A stretch of DNA of 64,000 nucleotides. Origin: Marinilabilia salmonicolor JCM 21150. Lineage in GTDB: Bacteria; Bacteroidota; Bacteroidia; Bacteroidales; Marinilabiliaceae. Shown here piece after piece: positions 9,461 through 18,282 of the stretch; the first letter of the stretch is position 1; every line of letters begins with the position of its first letter. Where the stretch lies: positions 51,943 to 115,942 of the forward strand of contig NZ_AJKI01000012.1 in NCBI RefSeq assembly GCF_000259075.1. Reading direction: 5' to 3'. The notes under the pieces are model-generated. The model was not told where the DNA came from. It did no database searches and worked only from the letters and a program-made list of their open reading frames with translations. Made by a program: the position numbers and the translations under genes.

Positions 9461-10036
9461 ATGCAAGAGACTTCGTTTTATAGTAAAAAGGAATTATTAC
9501 AATTAGGATTTAAAAGTATTGGAACTAGGAATTTACAAATTAGCCGGTTTGCAAGATTTTATGGCATAGATAAAATGACAATAGGAAATAATGTAAGAAT
9601 TGATGATTTTGCTATTTTATCTGGCAATATTACTCTGGGAAATCACGTTCACATTGGTGCCTATTCTGCTCTTTATGGTAAATTCGGAATTGAGATGGAA
9701 GATTTTACCGGCATCTCACCAAGAACGACAGTCTTTAGTGCCACAGATGATTTTTCTGGTGATTATTTGATTAGCCCTATGGTTCCCGAAAAATATACCA
9801 ATGTCACCGGTGGAAAAGTAATTATACAGAAATTTTCACAGATCGGTGCCGGAACAATCATAATGCCAAGCCTTACTATTGAAGAAGGGGTCACGGTAGG
9901 GGCCATGAGTTTTATAAGGAAGAATTTGATTGCCTGGCACATTTATGCAGGGATACCGGCAAAAAAAATTAAACCCAGGCAAAAAAAATGTATAGAACTC
10001 GCGAATTTTTTTATAAGCTCTGATAATAATGCGTGA
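9461..10036 (+). CDS. Hexapeptide-repeat acyltransferase
   Basis: Left-handed beta-helix acyltransferase of 191 aa: MTIGNNVRIDDFAILSGN, ITLGNHVHIGAYSALYG, VIIQKFSQIGAGTIIMP, then AGIPAKKIKPRQKK. It starts 14 bp after the aminotransferase and may N-acylate that enzyme's amino sugar, although a serine/maltose acetyltransferase-like O-acetylation is equally possible. It overlaps the next gene by 8 bp. Confidence 0.85.
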   Translation: MQETSFYSKKELLQLGFKSIGTRNLQISRFARFYGIDKMTIGNNVRIDDFAILSGNITLGNHVHIGAYSALYGKFGIEMEDFTGISPRTTVFSATDDFSGDYLISPMVPEKYTNVTGGKVIIQKFSQIGAGTIIMPSLTIEEGVTVGAMSFIRKNLIAWHIYAGIPAKKIKPRQKKCIELANFFISSDNNA

Positions 10037-10958
10037 ATCGGAAAATGCTATACCCCTAGTAAGTGTATGGATGATTACCTATAATCATGAATCCTATATT
10101 GCAAAGGCAATTGAAGGTGTTTTGATGCAAAAGACTAATTTCCTTTTTCAACTTGTTATTGGAGATGATAACAGTACTGATAATACTGCTTCTATAATCC
10201 GCAATTTCAAATTGAGATACCCAAAAATAATCAAGGCAGCACATAATAATCCTAATTTGGGTATGATTCCCAATATGATAAAAACACTTGAAAAATGTAC
10301 AGGGAAATACATCGCGATGTGCGAAGGAGACGACTATTGGACCGATCCCAACAAATTGCAGAAACAGGTGGATTTTTTAGAATCTCATCCTGAATATTCC
10401 GGAACAGCCCACCAATCCTTAGTGAAACATGAGAACTCCGATAAAGCACCATCACTTTTCAGAAACCATAATAAAATCGTAATAAAACTGAAGGATCTTT
10501 TTGGAGACAGATTATTCCATACAGCATCTCTCATGTTCAGAGCTGAAATCCTTAAAAACAATACCTTGCCCACTAATATTACAGCTGGCGACAGGGCACT
10601 ATTCATGCTTGTGGCTATCTTTGGAAAAATTCACTACTCCAATGAAGCCATGTGTTGCTATCGAAAAAACAATACTGGAATTTCTACATGGGTTACAACA
10701 GAGTTAATGGAAAAGGATTTGAATATTGTTCCTTGGATAAAAAAAATTCAACCGAACTTTCCCAAACACCAATACTATCATTTTATACATTACACCATCA
10801 CGCGATTCCCAAAAACAATTACGAAATGGAAATTGATAAAACATTCATTTTGGTATATATATCATTCATTCTTTCAATTTCCAAAAAACATTAAACAGAT
10901 TATTATTTTTATCCTGTATGAATTCCCAAAATTATGGCAGAAAACAAAGACAATATAG
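10029..10958 (+). CDS. GT2 family glycosyltransferase
   Basis: GT-A glycosyltransferase of 309 aa: PLVSVWMITYNHESYIAKA, VIGDDNSTDNTASI, YIAMCEGDDYWTDPNKLQKQ, ITAGDRALFMLVA and CCYRKNNTGIS. EGDDYWTDP followed by LQKQVDFLE is typical of O-antigen and capsule GT2 enzymes. The C-terminus is basic and aromatic, probably membrane-associated. It overlaps the previous gene by 8 bp and the next by 25 bp. Confidence 0.88.
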   Translation: MRESENAIPLVSVWMITYNHESYIAKAIEGVLMQKTNFLFQLVIGDDNSTDNTASIIRNFKLRYPKIIKAAHNNPNLGMIPNMIKTLEKCTGKYIAMCEGDDYWTDPNKLQKQVDFLESHPEYSGTAHQSLVKHENSDKAPSLFRNHNKIVIKLKDLFGDRLFHTASLMFRAEILKNNTLPTNITAGDRALFMLVAIFGKIHYSNEAMCCYRKNNTGISTWVTTELMEKDLNIVPWIKKIQPNFPKHQYYHFIHYTITRFPKTITKWKLIKHSFWYIYHSFFQFPKNIKQIIIFILYEFPKLWQKTKTI

Positions 10959-11836
10959 GACACATTACAATATATGCAATAGTAGTAACATACAATGGTG
11001 TAAAATGGGTTGAAAAATGCTTTAGCAGCCTTGTAAAATCAACCGTTCCCTTGAAAATACTAGCCATTGACAATGCATCAACTGATGGCACTCCGGGTAT
11101 TATCAAAGAAAAATTCCCACAGGTTGAAGTCATTGAAACCGGCGAGAACCTGGGGTTTGGAAAAGCAAATAATATTGGACTAAAACGGGTACTTGGCGAA
11201 AATGCTAATTATGCTTTCTTGTTGAATCAGGATGCATGGGTGGAGGAAGATACAATTGAGAAGCTTGTGGAAGTTCATCAACAACATCAAGGGTATGGCA
11301 TTCTGAGTCCGGTTGAATTTTACAGATCGGGGGTTCTTGATATAAAATTTAAAAAGTTCTATGCTCCCAATTGTCTGTTGGAGTCGATAAAATACAATAA
11401 AACAACAATTTGCCAAACAGATTTCATAAATGCAGCTGGTTGGTTATTGCCCAATAAAACAATAAAAATTGTTGGTGGATTTGACGAGATCTTTATTCAC
11501 TATGGAGAAGATGTAGATTTCTGTAAGCGTACCTTATCTAATAACTTTAAAATAGGAATCACATCCAATACAAGATACTTTCATGACCGCCCTCAATTAT
11601 TAATAAAAGATAGCTCTCCATTAAAGCAGATTCATCACAATCATATCAAAAGAATACTATACTTAAGGTGGGGCGATAAACATTGGATAAAAAAAACAGC
11701 ATATATAGTTCGCGAATACTGCTTTGAAATCATTAGCACTAAAACAAAATTAAGACTAAATGTTATTACTAATTTGTTGCTTTTCATTACTAATTATTTC
11801 AAAATAATTCAAGCAAAGAAACAAATATTGCTGTAA
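10934..11836 (+). CDS. GT2 family glycosyltransferase, rhamnosyltransferase-like
   Basis: GT-A glycosyltransferase of 300 aa resembling WbbL/RfbF-type enzymes: AIVVTYNGVKWVEKCFSSL, AIDNASTDGTPGII, ENLGFGKANNIGLKRV, AFLLNQDAWVEEDTI, and the late HYGEDVDFCKR acidic motif. This is the last intact gene of the AT-rich block. It is followed four bases later by the remains of an MBOAT acyltransferase. The rhamnosyl donor is only a guess from the family. Confidence 0.88.
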   Translation: MAENKDNIGHITIYAIVVTYNGVKWVEKCFSSLVKSTVPLKILAIDNASTDGTPGIIKEKFPQVEVIETGENLGFGKANNIGLKRVLGENANYAFLLNQDAWVEEDTIEKLVEVHQQHQGYGILSPVEFYRSGVLDIKFKKFYAPNCLLESIKYNKTTICQTDFINAAGWLLPNKTIKIVGGFDEIFIHYGEDVDFCKRTLSNNFKIGITSNTRYFHDRPQLLIKDSSPLKQIHHNHIKRILYLRWGDKHWIKKTAYIVREYCFEIISTKTKLRLNVITNLLLFITNYFKIIQAKKQILL

Positions 11837-11840
11837 TTTT

Positions 11841-11994
11841 ATGCTCTTCAACGCTTTCGAATTTGCCCTACGCCTTCCAATAGTGATTTTTCTGTACTGG
11901 TTTGATTTTTAAAAATCAGACCAAATACCAAAACCTCTTATTAATTATCTCAAACTATATTTTTACGGGTAGGCCTGGCGCTATTGTAACATAA
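11841..11994 (+). pseudogene. MBOAT (AlgI-like) O-acyltransferase remnant
   Basis: Too short to be a gene. Translation from ATG 11841 gives MLFNAFEFALRLPIVIFLYW then FDF and a stop at 11910, a close match to the start of AlgI/DltB-type membrane acyltransferases (MLFNSFEFALFLPIVFLLYW as I recall it). After a frame change the text continues from 11914 as NQTKYQNLLLIISNYIFTG, matching the next stretch of the same family (NLLLIVSSYIFYG), before homology is lost near 11970. The other 400 or so residues are absent. This marks a decayed or recombined end of the AT-rich block. The rest of the gap up to 12217 holds nothing else I recognise. Confidence 0.72.
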
Positions 11995-12217
11995 CGACTA
12001 CACCGAAAATATTGGAAAAAATAACAGGTTTGGCAATTTAGCATGAGTTATCAAATAAGACTTAATGGTAGAATATGCTTTATTATTATTTTAATTAACT
12101 AAAAACATTAACCGTTTCCATTTTTTATGATACCATCGATCATGTTGAACATGAAGATGTCGTAATGTTCTCAACCAAAATGGCCAATTTTCTTAAAAAC
12201 AAAATTGATTTAATAAA

Positions 12218-13147
12218 ATGTTCATCTCCATCATCATCCCCGCCTACAACGTCTCCCCCTACATCGAAGAATGCATCCACCCCGCTTTTGCCCAAACCTA
12301 CCCCCACATCGAAGTCATCTGCATCGACAACAACAGCACCGACGACACTTGGCAGAAGCTGGAACAGCTCAAGCAACAATACCCCCAACTCATCATCGAC
12401 AAGGAATTGAAACCCGGTGCCCCGGCAGCCCGCAACAAAGGGCTCAGGCTAAGCAAAGGTAAGTGGCTCCAGTTTCTCGATGCCGACGATTTGCTCATGC
12501 CCGTGAAAATAGCACACCAGGTGAAGCTTATTGATAAACACCCCCATGCCACCTTTATTGCTGCTGCCTGCATCAAACGTTCCGTAGCCGGACAGGAAAA
12601 CATCCACAAACCAAAACGTGATAATCCTTTTAAAAGTCTTTTCACCACCAGTCTAGGCATTACCAGTTCCAACCTCTGGAACCGCCAAACCATCGAACAA
12701 ATCGGCGGGTGGGACGAGTCGCTTAAAAGCAGTCAGGAGGCCGATTTAATGTTTCGCCTGTTGCAGGTAAAAGATGAGGTAATGTATGATGATGAAGCGT
12801 TGACGATTGTGAGGGAACGGCCGGAGGGGCAAATATCGCAACAGAATCATTCTGAAAAGTGGCAACGTTTCTTTAATAAACGCATCGAAATTTTGGAGTG
12901 GTTGAGAAAATACAGGCCGGAACATTACATGAGCGAAAAGGGTTTTTACCAGGATGCCTTGTTTGGCATCCTAAAAATAATGGCAGAAGAGGACTTAAAA
13001 ACAGCTAATCTATTATATAAACAATACTTGAAAGGGCATTACAGCCCCTCGCCCAATCAAGACCATTCCACCAAACCGTATTTAGTTTTATTTCGATTGT
13101 TTGGCTTTCGGGGGGCGGAAGTAGCTAAAAGGTTATTAGGCAAGTAG
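12218..13147 (+). CDS. GT2 family glycosyltransferase
   Basis: GT-A glycosyltransferase of 309 aa, beginning MFISIIIPAYNVSPYIEE, with CIDNNSTDDTWQKL, APAARNKGLRLSKGKWLQF and LDADDLLMP, then SSQEADLMFRLL. Base composition is much richer in GC than the genes just upstream, especially in the first 500 bases, which marks the right border of the AT-rich block. The C-terminus RLLGK and the TAG stop are contained in the first units of a TAGG-type array (see findings). Confidence 0.88.
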   Translation: MFISIIIPAYNVSPYIEECIHPAFAQTYPHIEVICIDNNSTDDTWQKLEQLKQQYPQLIIDKELKPGAPAARNKGLRLSKGKWLQFLDADDLLMPVKIAHQVKLIDKHPHATFIAAACIKRSVAGQENIHKPKRDNPFKSLFTTSLGITSSNLWNRQTIEQIGGWDESLKSSQEADLMFRLLQVKDEVMYDDEALTIVRERPEGQISQQNHSEKWQRFFNKRIEILEWLRKYRPEHYMSEKGFYQDALFGILKIMAEEDLKTANLLYKQYLKGHYSPSPNQDHSTKPYLVLFRLFGFRGAEVAKRLLGK

Positions 13148-13549
13148 GGGATTAGGCGAGTAGGGAAGCAGAAAAAGGTTTTGAGGAAAAAAAAAATGTT
13201 TCAATTTGAAAACCTTATAGCTATATGGTAAATGCTAACAACTTCCCTATCCCACTCCCCCCCTGACTCCCCTGAAAGGGAGAACCTCCAAACCCGCATT
13301 TCTCAGCAGATAAAAACATGCGAATGTTACAATATGGAAAAATCGAGCGGCTGGTTCCCCTTAAAGGGGGGCAGGGGGTAGCGCGAGAAAAGAGATACAA
13401 ACGACTGTTTCAAAATTAAAGTCCGAAGCAAGTGGTAATTTATATACAAACACTTCTAATTAGCCCAAACAATTGAATACAATCCTCAAATCTCTATTGT
13501 TTTGTTGAATATTACTGGCTCCTGTTCACTCTGACAACACACCTTAGTT
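13148..13549 (+). repeat. Short TAGG array plus one family-A palindromic element
   Basis: No gene. From the stop codon on there is a short array of TAGG-type units (TAGGGGATTAGGCGAGTAGG). At about 13250-13420 lies one copy of the family-A element: left end ACTCCCCTGAAAGGGAG, a spacer of about 75 bp, then right end CCCCTTAAAGGGGGGCAGGG followed by GGTAGCGCGAG and the tail GATACAAACGACTGTTTCAA. The same layout recurs between 17 and 23 kb. Confidence 0.8.
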
Positions 13550-14572
13550 ATGCTAAAAGTTGGTCATTTTAACACAACACGCTATTGGCAAAAATATGCC
13601 TTCGCCCATCCACCTGAAGGAATGGTTTATAAAAGAGCAGTTGATATACCCTGGCACCTCACGAATACTACCAATCAGTTTTTACTCAACACAAAATGGG
13701 TATTACCATTGCAAGGACTTGATTTTCTTCATACATATAACAGTATCATTCCATATAATATTCCATGGATTATTGAAGTTGAATCATTGATCCCTCGTTA
13801 CGGAAAAATGAATGAAACTGACAAAAGATACCAATGGGCCATAAAAAGACTATTATCTGATTCATGTAAGAAGATCTTATTTACCTCAAAATCGGCAAAA
13901 AAACTCAACGAACAGCATATGTTCAACTGGGGAATACCACAAAATAAGATGAGTGTATTATATCGAGCAGTGGAAATGCATAACGATCTTTCCAAACCAG
14001 AATCTACTTTCAATATTTTGTTTGCAGGCAATGGTTTTTACAGAAAAGGTGGCATGGAACTTTTAAAAGCATTTCAACAAATTAACAATAAAGATATTCG
14101 CCTTACCATTATTTCATCTTTCGAAATTGATTGGAAAATAATTCCTTCGCAAGCTCAAATAAATTGGATAAAAAAAGTAATCGCTGGTGACGATCGCATT
14201 ACTGTTAAAAGTAATATACCACATGAGCAGATTGTTCAATATATGCAAAAGGCCCATGTATTTGTTGCAACAACATTGGCTGATCCATTTAACAATACAA
14301 TACTTGAGGCAATGGCATGTGGAACCGCTATTATTTCCAGCGATGTTGGCGCTATTCCCGAATTTGTTGAAGATAAAAAGAATGGATACATCTGTAATGT
14401 GCATAATCTCACATCAGATGAGACAGTCGATTTTATTAAAGAAAAGATCATTAGTTTATTCAATTCATCAGATTTAAACGAAAGTATGCATTCTGAATCG
14501 ATGGATATTGCCAAAAATAAGTTTTCGATAGAACGAAGAAATGCTTATCTAAAAACAATATTGTGCAAGTAA
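13550..14572 (+). CDS. GT4-like glycosyltransferase (group 1)
   Basis: GT-B type glycosyltransferase of 340 aa. The C-terminal half carries the group-1 signature: FNILFAGNGFYRKGGMELL, VFVATTLADPFNNTILEAMA then CGTAIISSDVGAIPEFV, containing the E(x7)E-like nucleotide-sugar motif. Its stop overlaps the next gene's GTG start by 10 bp, so the two form a pair. The pair is AT-rich compared with wecB. Confidence 0.87.
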   Translation: MLKVGHFNTTRYWQKYAFAHPPEGMVYKRAVDIPWHLTNTTNQFLLNTKWVLPLQGLDFLHTYNSIIPYNIPWIIEVESLIPRYGKMNETDKRYQWAIKRLLSDSCKKILFTSKSAKKLNEQHMFNWGIPQNKMSVLYRAVEMHNDLSKPESTFNILFAGNGFYRKGGMELLKAFQQINNKDIRLTIISSFEIDWKIIPSQAQINWIKKVIAGDDRITVKSNIPHEQIVQYMQKAHVFVATTLADPFNNTILEAMACGTAIISSDVGAIPEFVEDKKNGYICNVHNLTSDETVDFIKEKIISLFNSSDLNESMHSESMDIAKNKFSIERRNAYLKTILCK

Positions 14573-15564
14573 TATCATTCTTTCTGCCTAATATTCACTT
14601 AGATGAAGTTCCTATTGATATTGAGAAGTATTGGGATTGGCAAACAAAAACGGATAACCTTTCAAATTTATGGGGACATTTTCACTGGGTTTTACAAACA
14701 TATATTTACCTCAACAATCATGCAGGGGGGAGAGGATACCGTTTAACTAATAATTTCCCTAATGAGGGTATTGTTATTACTCATATCGATTTAATCCCTG
14801 AAGATACTATTCCGAATAAAAATCGTTTTATAATTGCATTATTGGTTGACAGAGGATTCTCTTATAAATTTGCTGACCTATACATTAGCCATACTGATAT
14901 TAAAAGCAGATTTACCTCAGAATCATTTTACCACAAAGTATATCACATTCCACCATGGCCACAGATCAATATTATTAAGCGAAATAGAAGCAGAGGGAAG
15001 AAATTTGAAAATATTGGGTTCATTGGAAATAAAAACCAGTTAGCAAAAGAACTACAAACTGATACTTTCGTGAATGAATTAAAAGCATTAAACTTAAATT
15101 GGATAATATCAGACAGAAAAGATTGGAACAATTTTGAAAATTTAGATGCCATTGTTGCTATAAAAAGTTTCGATAAAAATGATTACAAATTTAAACCTGC
15201 ACTAAAACTAATAAATGCATGGTTAGCAGAAGTTCCTTGCATCTTAGGTTATGAGTATTCTTATCGAAAAATAGGTAGTTTAAATGAAAACTATTTAGAA
15301 GCTACCACATTTGAAGAAACAATTTCAATGATCAAAGCCCTGAAAAACGATGAAGAACTACGTTGTAAATTAGTACAAAATGGTATTCGAGAAGTAGAAA
15401 ATTACAACCATGTTGCGAATACTGAAAATTGGATAAATTTATTAAATAACGAGGTTTTTACTAAAGCTGATAGAAAAAATAGTTTTAGAGTTTTTATATT
15501 TTACATTTTTAATGCTGCATTGTCAAAAATTGCTTCTTTAAAGAAACGCTTAAATATTGCGTGA
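14563..15564 (+). CDS. Hypothetical protein, probably glycosyltransferase-related
   Basis: A 333-aa protein read from GTG 14563, overlapping the previous gene. No strong motif was recognised. The N-terminal half refers to an acceptor-like region (HFHWVLQTYIYLNNHAGG) and the C-terminal part (KLINAWLAEVPCILGYEYSY, then ATTFEETISMIKALKNDEEL) resembles the nucleotide-binding side of GT-B enzymes, where PxIxG is followed by an (D/E)xExxI-L stretch. It could be a divergent glycosyltransferase working with the GT4 encoded before it. Moderate confidence as a gene, low for function. Confidence 0.75.
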   Translation: MQVISFFLPNIHLDEVPIDIEKYWDWQTKTDNLSNLWGHFHWVLQTYIYLNNHAGGRGYRLTNNFPNEGIVITHIDLIPEDTIPNKNRFIIALLVDRGFSYKFADLYISHTDIKSRFTSESFYHKVYHIPPWPQINIIKRNRSRGKKFENIGFIGNKNQLAKELQTDTFVNELKALNLNWIISDRKDWNNFENLDAIVAIKSFDKNDYKFKPALKLINAWLAEVPCILGYEYSYRKIGSLNENYLEATTFEETISMIKALKNDEELRCKLVQNGIREVENYNHVANTENWINLLNNEVFTKADRKNSFRVFIFYIFNAALSKIASLKKRLNIA

Positions 15565-15770
15565 GTGTTCCTCAGAAAGGGGAGCAGGGGGCGTGTAGAA
15601 GGTTTAGAAGAGTATTACAATATAAAATGGCTAAAAGTTTTGAGCTATGAACCAAGCCGTTTAGTCCTCTCCATATCACGCCCCATCTTAATTCTCTGAA
15701 TGGAAGAGCCATTAAACCCTTAATGTACAGCAATTAATAGAAACAAACTTTTCAATTCAAAAACCAACAC

Positions 15771-16943
15771 ATGACCACTAAATCACAAAAAATAAAAACA
15801 CTTCTCGTTTTCGGCACGCGCCCCGAGGCCATAAAGATGGTGCCATTAATAAAAGAATTTGAAAAGCAACGGAACCTTTTTGAAACAAAAATATGTGTAA
15901 CCGCCCAGCATCGCGAAATGCTTGATCAGGTATTGGAATTGTTCACTATAAAACCCGATTACGATCTCAATCTAATGCAAGCTGGTCAGGATCTCTATGA
16001 TGTTACTGCCAGGGTACTCACAGGAATGAGAAGCATTCTTGCAGAATACAGTCCGGATGCTGTTCTGGTGCACGGCGATACAGCCACATCAACGGCAACG
16101 GCTTTGGCTGCATATTACCAACAAATACCAGTTGGTCATGTAGAAGCCGGATTAAGAACCAACAACATTTACAGTCCTTGGCCCGAAGAAATGAACCGCC
16201 AGCTAACCGGCAGAATTGCCACCTGGCACTTTGCCCCCACCCCTTGGGCAGCCAATAATCTTTTGAATGAAAACGTTAATCAAGAGGCCATCACTACCAC
16301 CGGCAACACAGTCGTGGACACCTTACATATGGCTGTTGAGCTCATCCAAAAGGATTCAGAGAAAAAAGAAGCCCTAATCTCAAGTTTAAACAAGCATATC
16401 CCCGACTTAAAAACCATTATTAAAACAAAAAAAATAATTCTGGTAACAGGTCACCGACGCGAAAATTTTGGTGACGGTTTCTTGAATATCTGCAGTGCCA
16501 TCAAAGAAATAGCCGCCAACAATCCCGATACAGCATTTATTTACCCGGTACACCTCAATCCCAATGTTCAGGAACCGGTAAACGACATATTGGGCCAACA
16601 AAATAACATCTTTTTAATTCCACCACAGAATTATCTTCCCTTTGTCTTTCTAATGCAGAATGCAAATATTGTTCTCACTGACAGCGGAGGCATTCAGGAA
16701 GAAGCTCCGGGCCTTGGCAAACCGGTATTGGTAATGCGAGACACCACAGAAAGACCGGAAGCAGTAAAAGCTGGCACAGTAAAACTCGTAGGGACCAACA
16801 AAAAAGTAATCATTGAAGAAGTGGAAAGACTCCTAAACGACAGTGAGCATTACATCCAAATGGCACGAGCGAATAATCCTTATGGTGATGGGAAAGCTGC
16901 GGAGAGGATTGTGGAGTTTTTGCATAAGAAATTAGGCGAGTAG
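15771..16943 (+). CDS. wecB: UDP-N-acetylglucosamine 2-epimerase, non-hydrolysing
   Basis: Interconverts UDP-GlcNAc and UDP-ManNAc in the cytoplasm. 390 aa, normal length. Motifs: [15 protein letters not shown] at the N-terminus, [38 protein letters not shown], and [18 protein letters not shown] then RDTTERPEA. The product feeds WecC, encoded 1.3 kb downstream, to give UDP-ManNAcA. The stop lies in a TAGG-type array, and KKLGE-stop is written by its first units. Confidence 0.95.
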   Translation: MTTKSQKIKTLLVFGTRPEAIKMVPLIKEFEKQRNLFETKICVTAQHREMLDQVLELFTIKPDYDLNLMQAGQDLYDVTARVLTGMRSILAEYSPDAVLVHGDTATSTATALAAYYQQIPVGHVEAGLRTNNIYSPWPEEMNRQLTGRIATWHFAPTPWAANNLLNENVNQEAITTTGNTVVDTLHMAVELIQKDSEKKEALISSLNKHIPDLKTIIKTKKIILVTGHRRENFGDGFLNICSAIKEIAANNPDTAFIYPVHLNPNVQEPVNDILGQQNNIFLIPPQNYLPFVFLMQNANIVLTDSGGIQEEAPGLGKPVLVMRDTTERPEAVKAGTVKLVGTNKKVIIEEVERLLNDSEHYIQMARANNPYGDGKAAERIVEFLHKKLGE

Positions 16944-17476
16944 GCAAGTAGGCGAGTAGAAGCTTTAAATAATTCAATAGGATGTTGCAGAATCATGGGT
17001 ATTGCGCGATGGAGGTTCCCCTTAAAGGGGATTAGGGGTGTGCTCCAAGGAAAGAAACAAACAAATGTACCAATGTAAAACCCTATGAGCTATAAACTAT
17101 TCCCCCTCCTCCCTTCACCCCTCTGACTCCCCTAAAGGTGAGAACCAGGCTGACACGCAATTCGCCAAACATTAAATCGTAAGAATGTAACAATTCAAAA
17201 GGAATCGTGCGACAGCATTCCCCCTTTAGGGGGCTAGGGGGTGAGCGAAAGAGGATACAAACAAATTTTTAATAATAAAATCTATAACTCCACCTTCTCT
17301 CTACCCCTCTAACTCCCCTAAAGGGGAGAACCGGGCTAACCCGCGACTCATAAGATTTTGATACATTCGATGGTTACTATAAAAAATAGTTTGCGCGGCG
17401 GCGTACCCCCTTTAGGGGGTCAGGGGGTGAGCGCGAGAAGATACAAAAGATTATTTCAACCCAAAACACCCAACCA
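16944..17476 (+). repeat. TAGG array and three family-A elements
   Basis: No gene. A short TAGG array follows the wecB stop. A right half of family A lies at about 17010-17075 (CCCCTTAAAGGGGATTAGGG). Full copies lie at about 17100-17275 and 17285-17455. Each runs from a left end like CCCCTCTAACTCCCCTAAAG, through a spacer of about 80 bp containing AACCCGC and an ATGTTACAAT-like string, to a right end like CCCCCTTTAGGGGGTCAGGG and then GTGAGCG and GATACAAA. The left and right ends are imperfect inverted copies of each other. Confidence 0.8.
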
Positions 17477-17866
17477 ATGCCTATAGACAACCAAGTCAAC
17501 ATGTTTTTTAATGCCAAACCGCACATTTTCGAAAAAGCAAAAGATTTAAGAAAAAACATGACACCCGCTGAACTTAAGCTATGGAAATATATTAAAAACA
17601 ATCAGATTTTAGGATTAAGATTCCGCCGCCAACACCCCATTGATATCTTTATTGCAGATTTCTACTGTCATCAAATAAAACTGGTCATTGAGTTGGATGG
17701 AGAAGTACATAACAACAACGAAAACCATGAATACGATGTAAACCGAACCGCTGAACTTGAACGATTAGGCATTACAGTAATCCGCTTTAATAATCATGAG
17801 ATAATGGATAATATTGAGAAGGTAGTAGAACAATTGAAAAAGATTTGCGAGGATTTATTGAGGTAG
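17477..17866 (+). CDS. DUF559 domain protein (Vsr-like endonuclease fold)
   Basis: A 129-aa protein of the DUF559 family, related to very-short-patch-repair and PD-(D/E)xK nucleases. Visible motifs: AKDLRKNMTPAELKLWKYIK, LRFRRQHPIDIFIADFYC and LVIELDGEVH, the last two giving the acidic D...E-x-D pattern. No cellular role is established for most members. It lies alone between two family-A elements about 20 and 10 bp from its ends, inside an otherwise biosynthetic cluster. Confidence 0.88.
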   Translation: MPIDNQVNMFFNAKPHIFEKAKDLRKNMTPAELKLWKYIKNNQILGLRFRRQHPIDIFIADFYCHQIKLVIELDGEVHNNNENHEYDVNRTAELERLGITVIRFNNHEIMDNIEKVVEQLKKICEDLLR

Positions 17867-18230
17867 TTTTATCCACTATCCATCCCTTCACCCCACTAAC
17901 TCCCCTAAAGGGGAGGACCGAGCCAACCCACAACACATAACAAATTAAGACAAGCGAATGTTAGAATCCAAAGAAATAGTGCGGCGGCATTCCCCCTTTA
18001 GGGGGCCAAGGGGTGTGAGAAGGAGGATACAAACAAATTATTCAAAATAAAACCTATACCCCTCCCCGCACCCCACTAACTCCCCTGAAGGGGAGAACCA
18101 GCCTAACCCGCAATACAAAGCAGATTAATCCAAACGAATGTTATAAATATAAAAGAAATCGCGCGGTAGGGTACCCCCTTTAGGGGACCAGGGGATGTAC
18201 GAAGGGAAGAAGGTGTAAGTAAAATCTTTT
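17867..18230 (+). repeat. Two family-A elements in tandem
   Basis: Full copies at about 17875-18045 and 18050-18215 in the same orientation. Both carry the left end CCCCACTAACTCCCCT, a central part with AACCCACAA or AACCCGCAA and GAATGTTA, and right ends CCCCCTTTAGGGGGCCAAGG and CCCCCTTTAGGGGACCAGGG. Spacing and orientation match the copies before the DUF559 gene, so that gene interrupts a run of four like-oriented units. Confidence 0.8.
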
Positions 18231-18282
18231 CCCTCCAATTTCAATACTTTAGCACCCCAACAAAAAAAACAAAACAACATAC

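Noticed and set aside
12165..12410. Ser/Pro/Thr-rich open frame
   Set aside because: It is the shifted frame of the GC-rich start of the GT2 gene at 12218.
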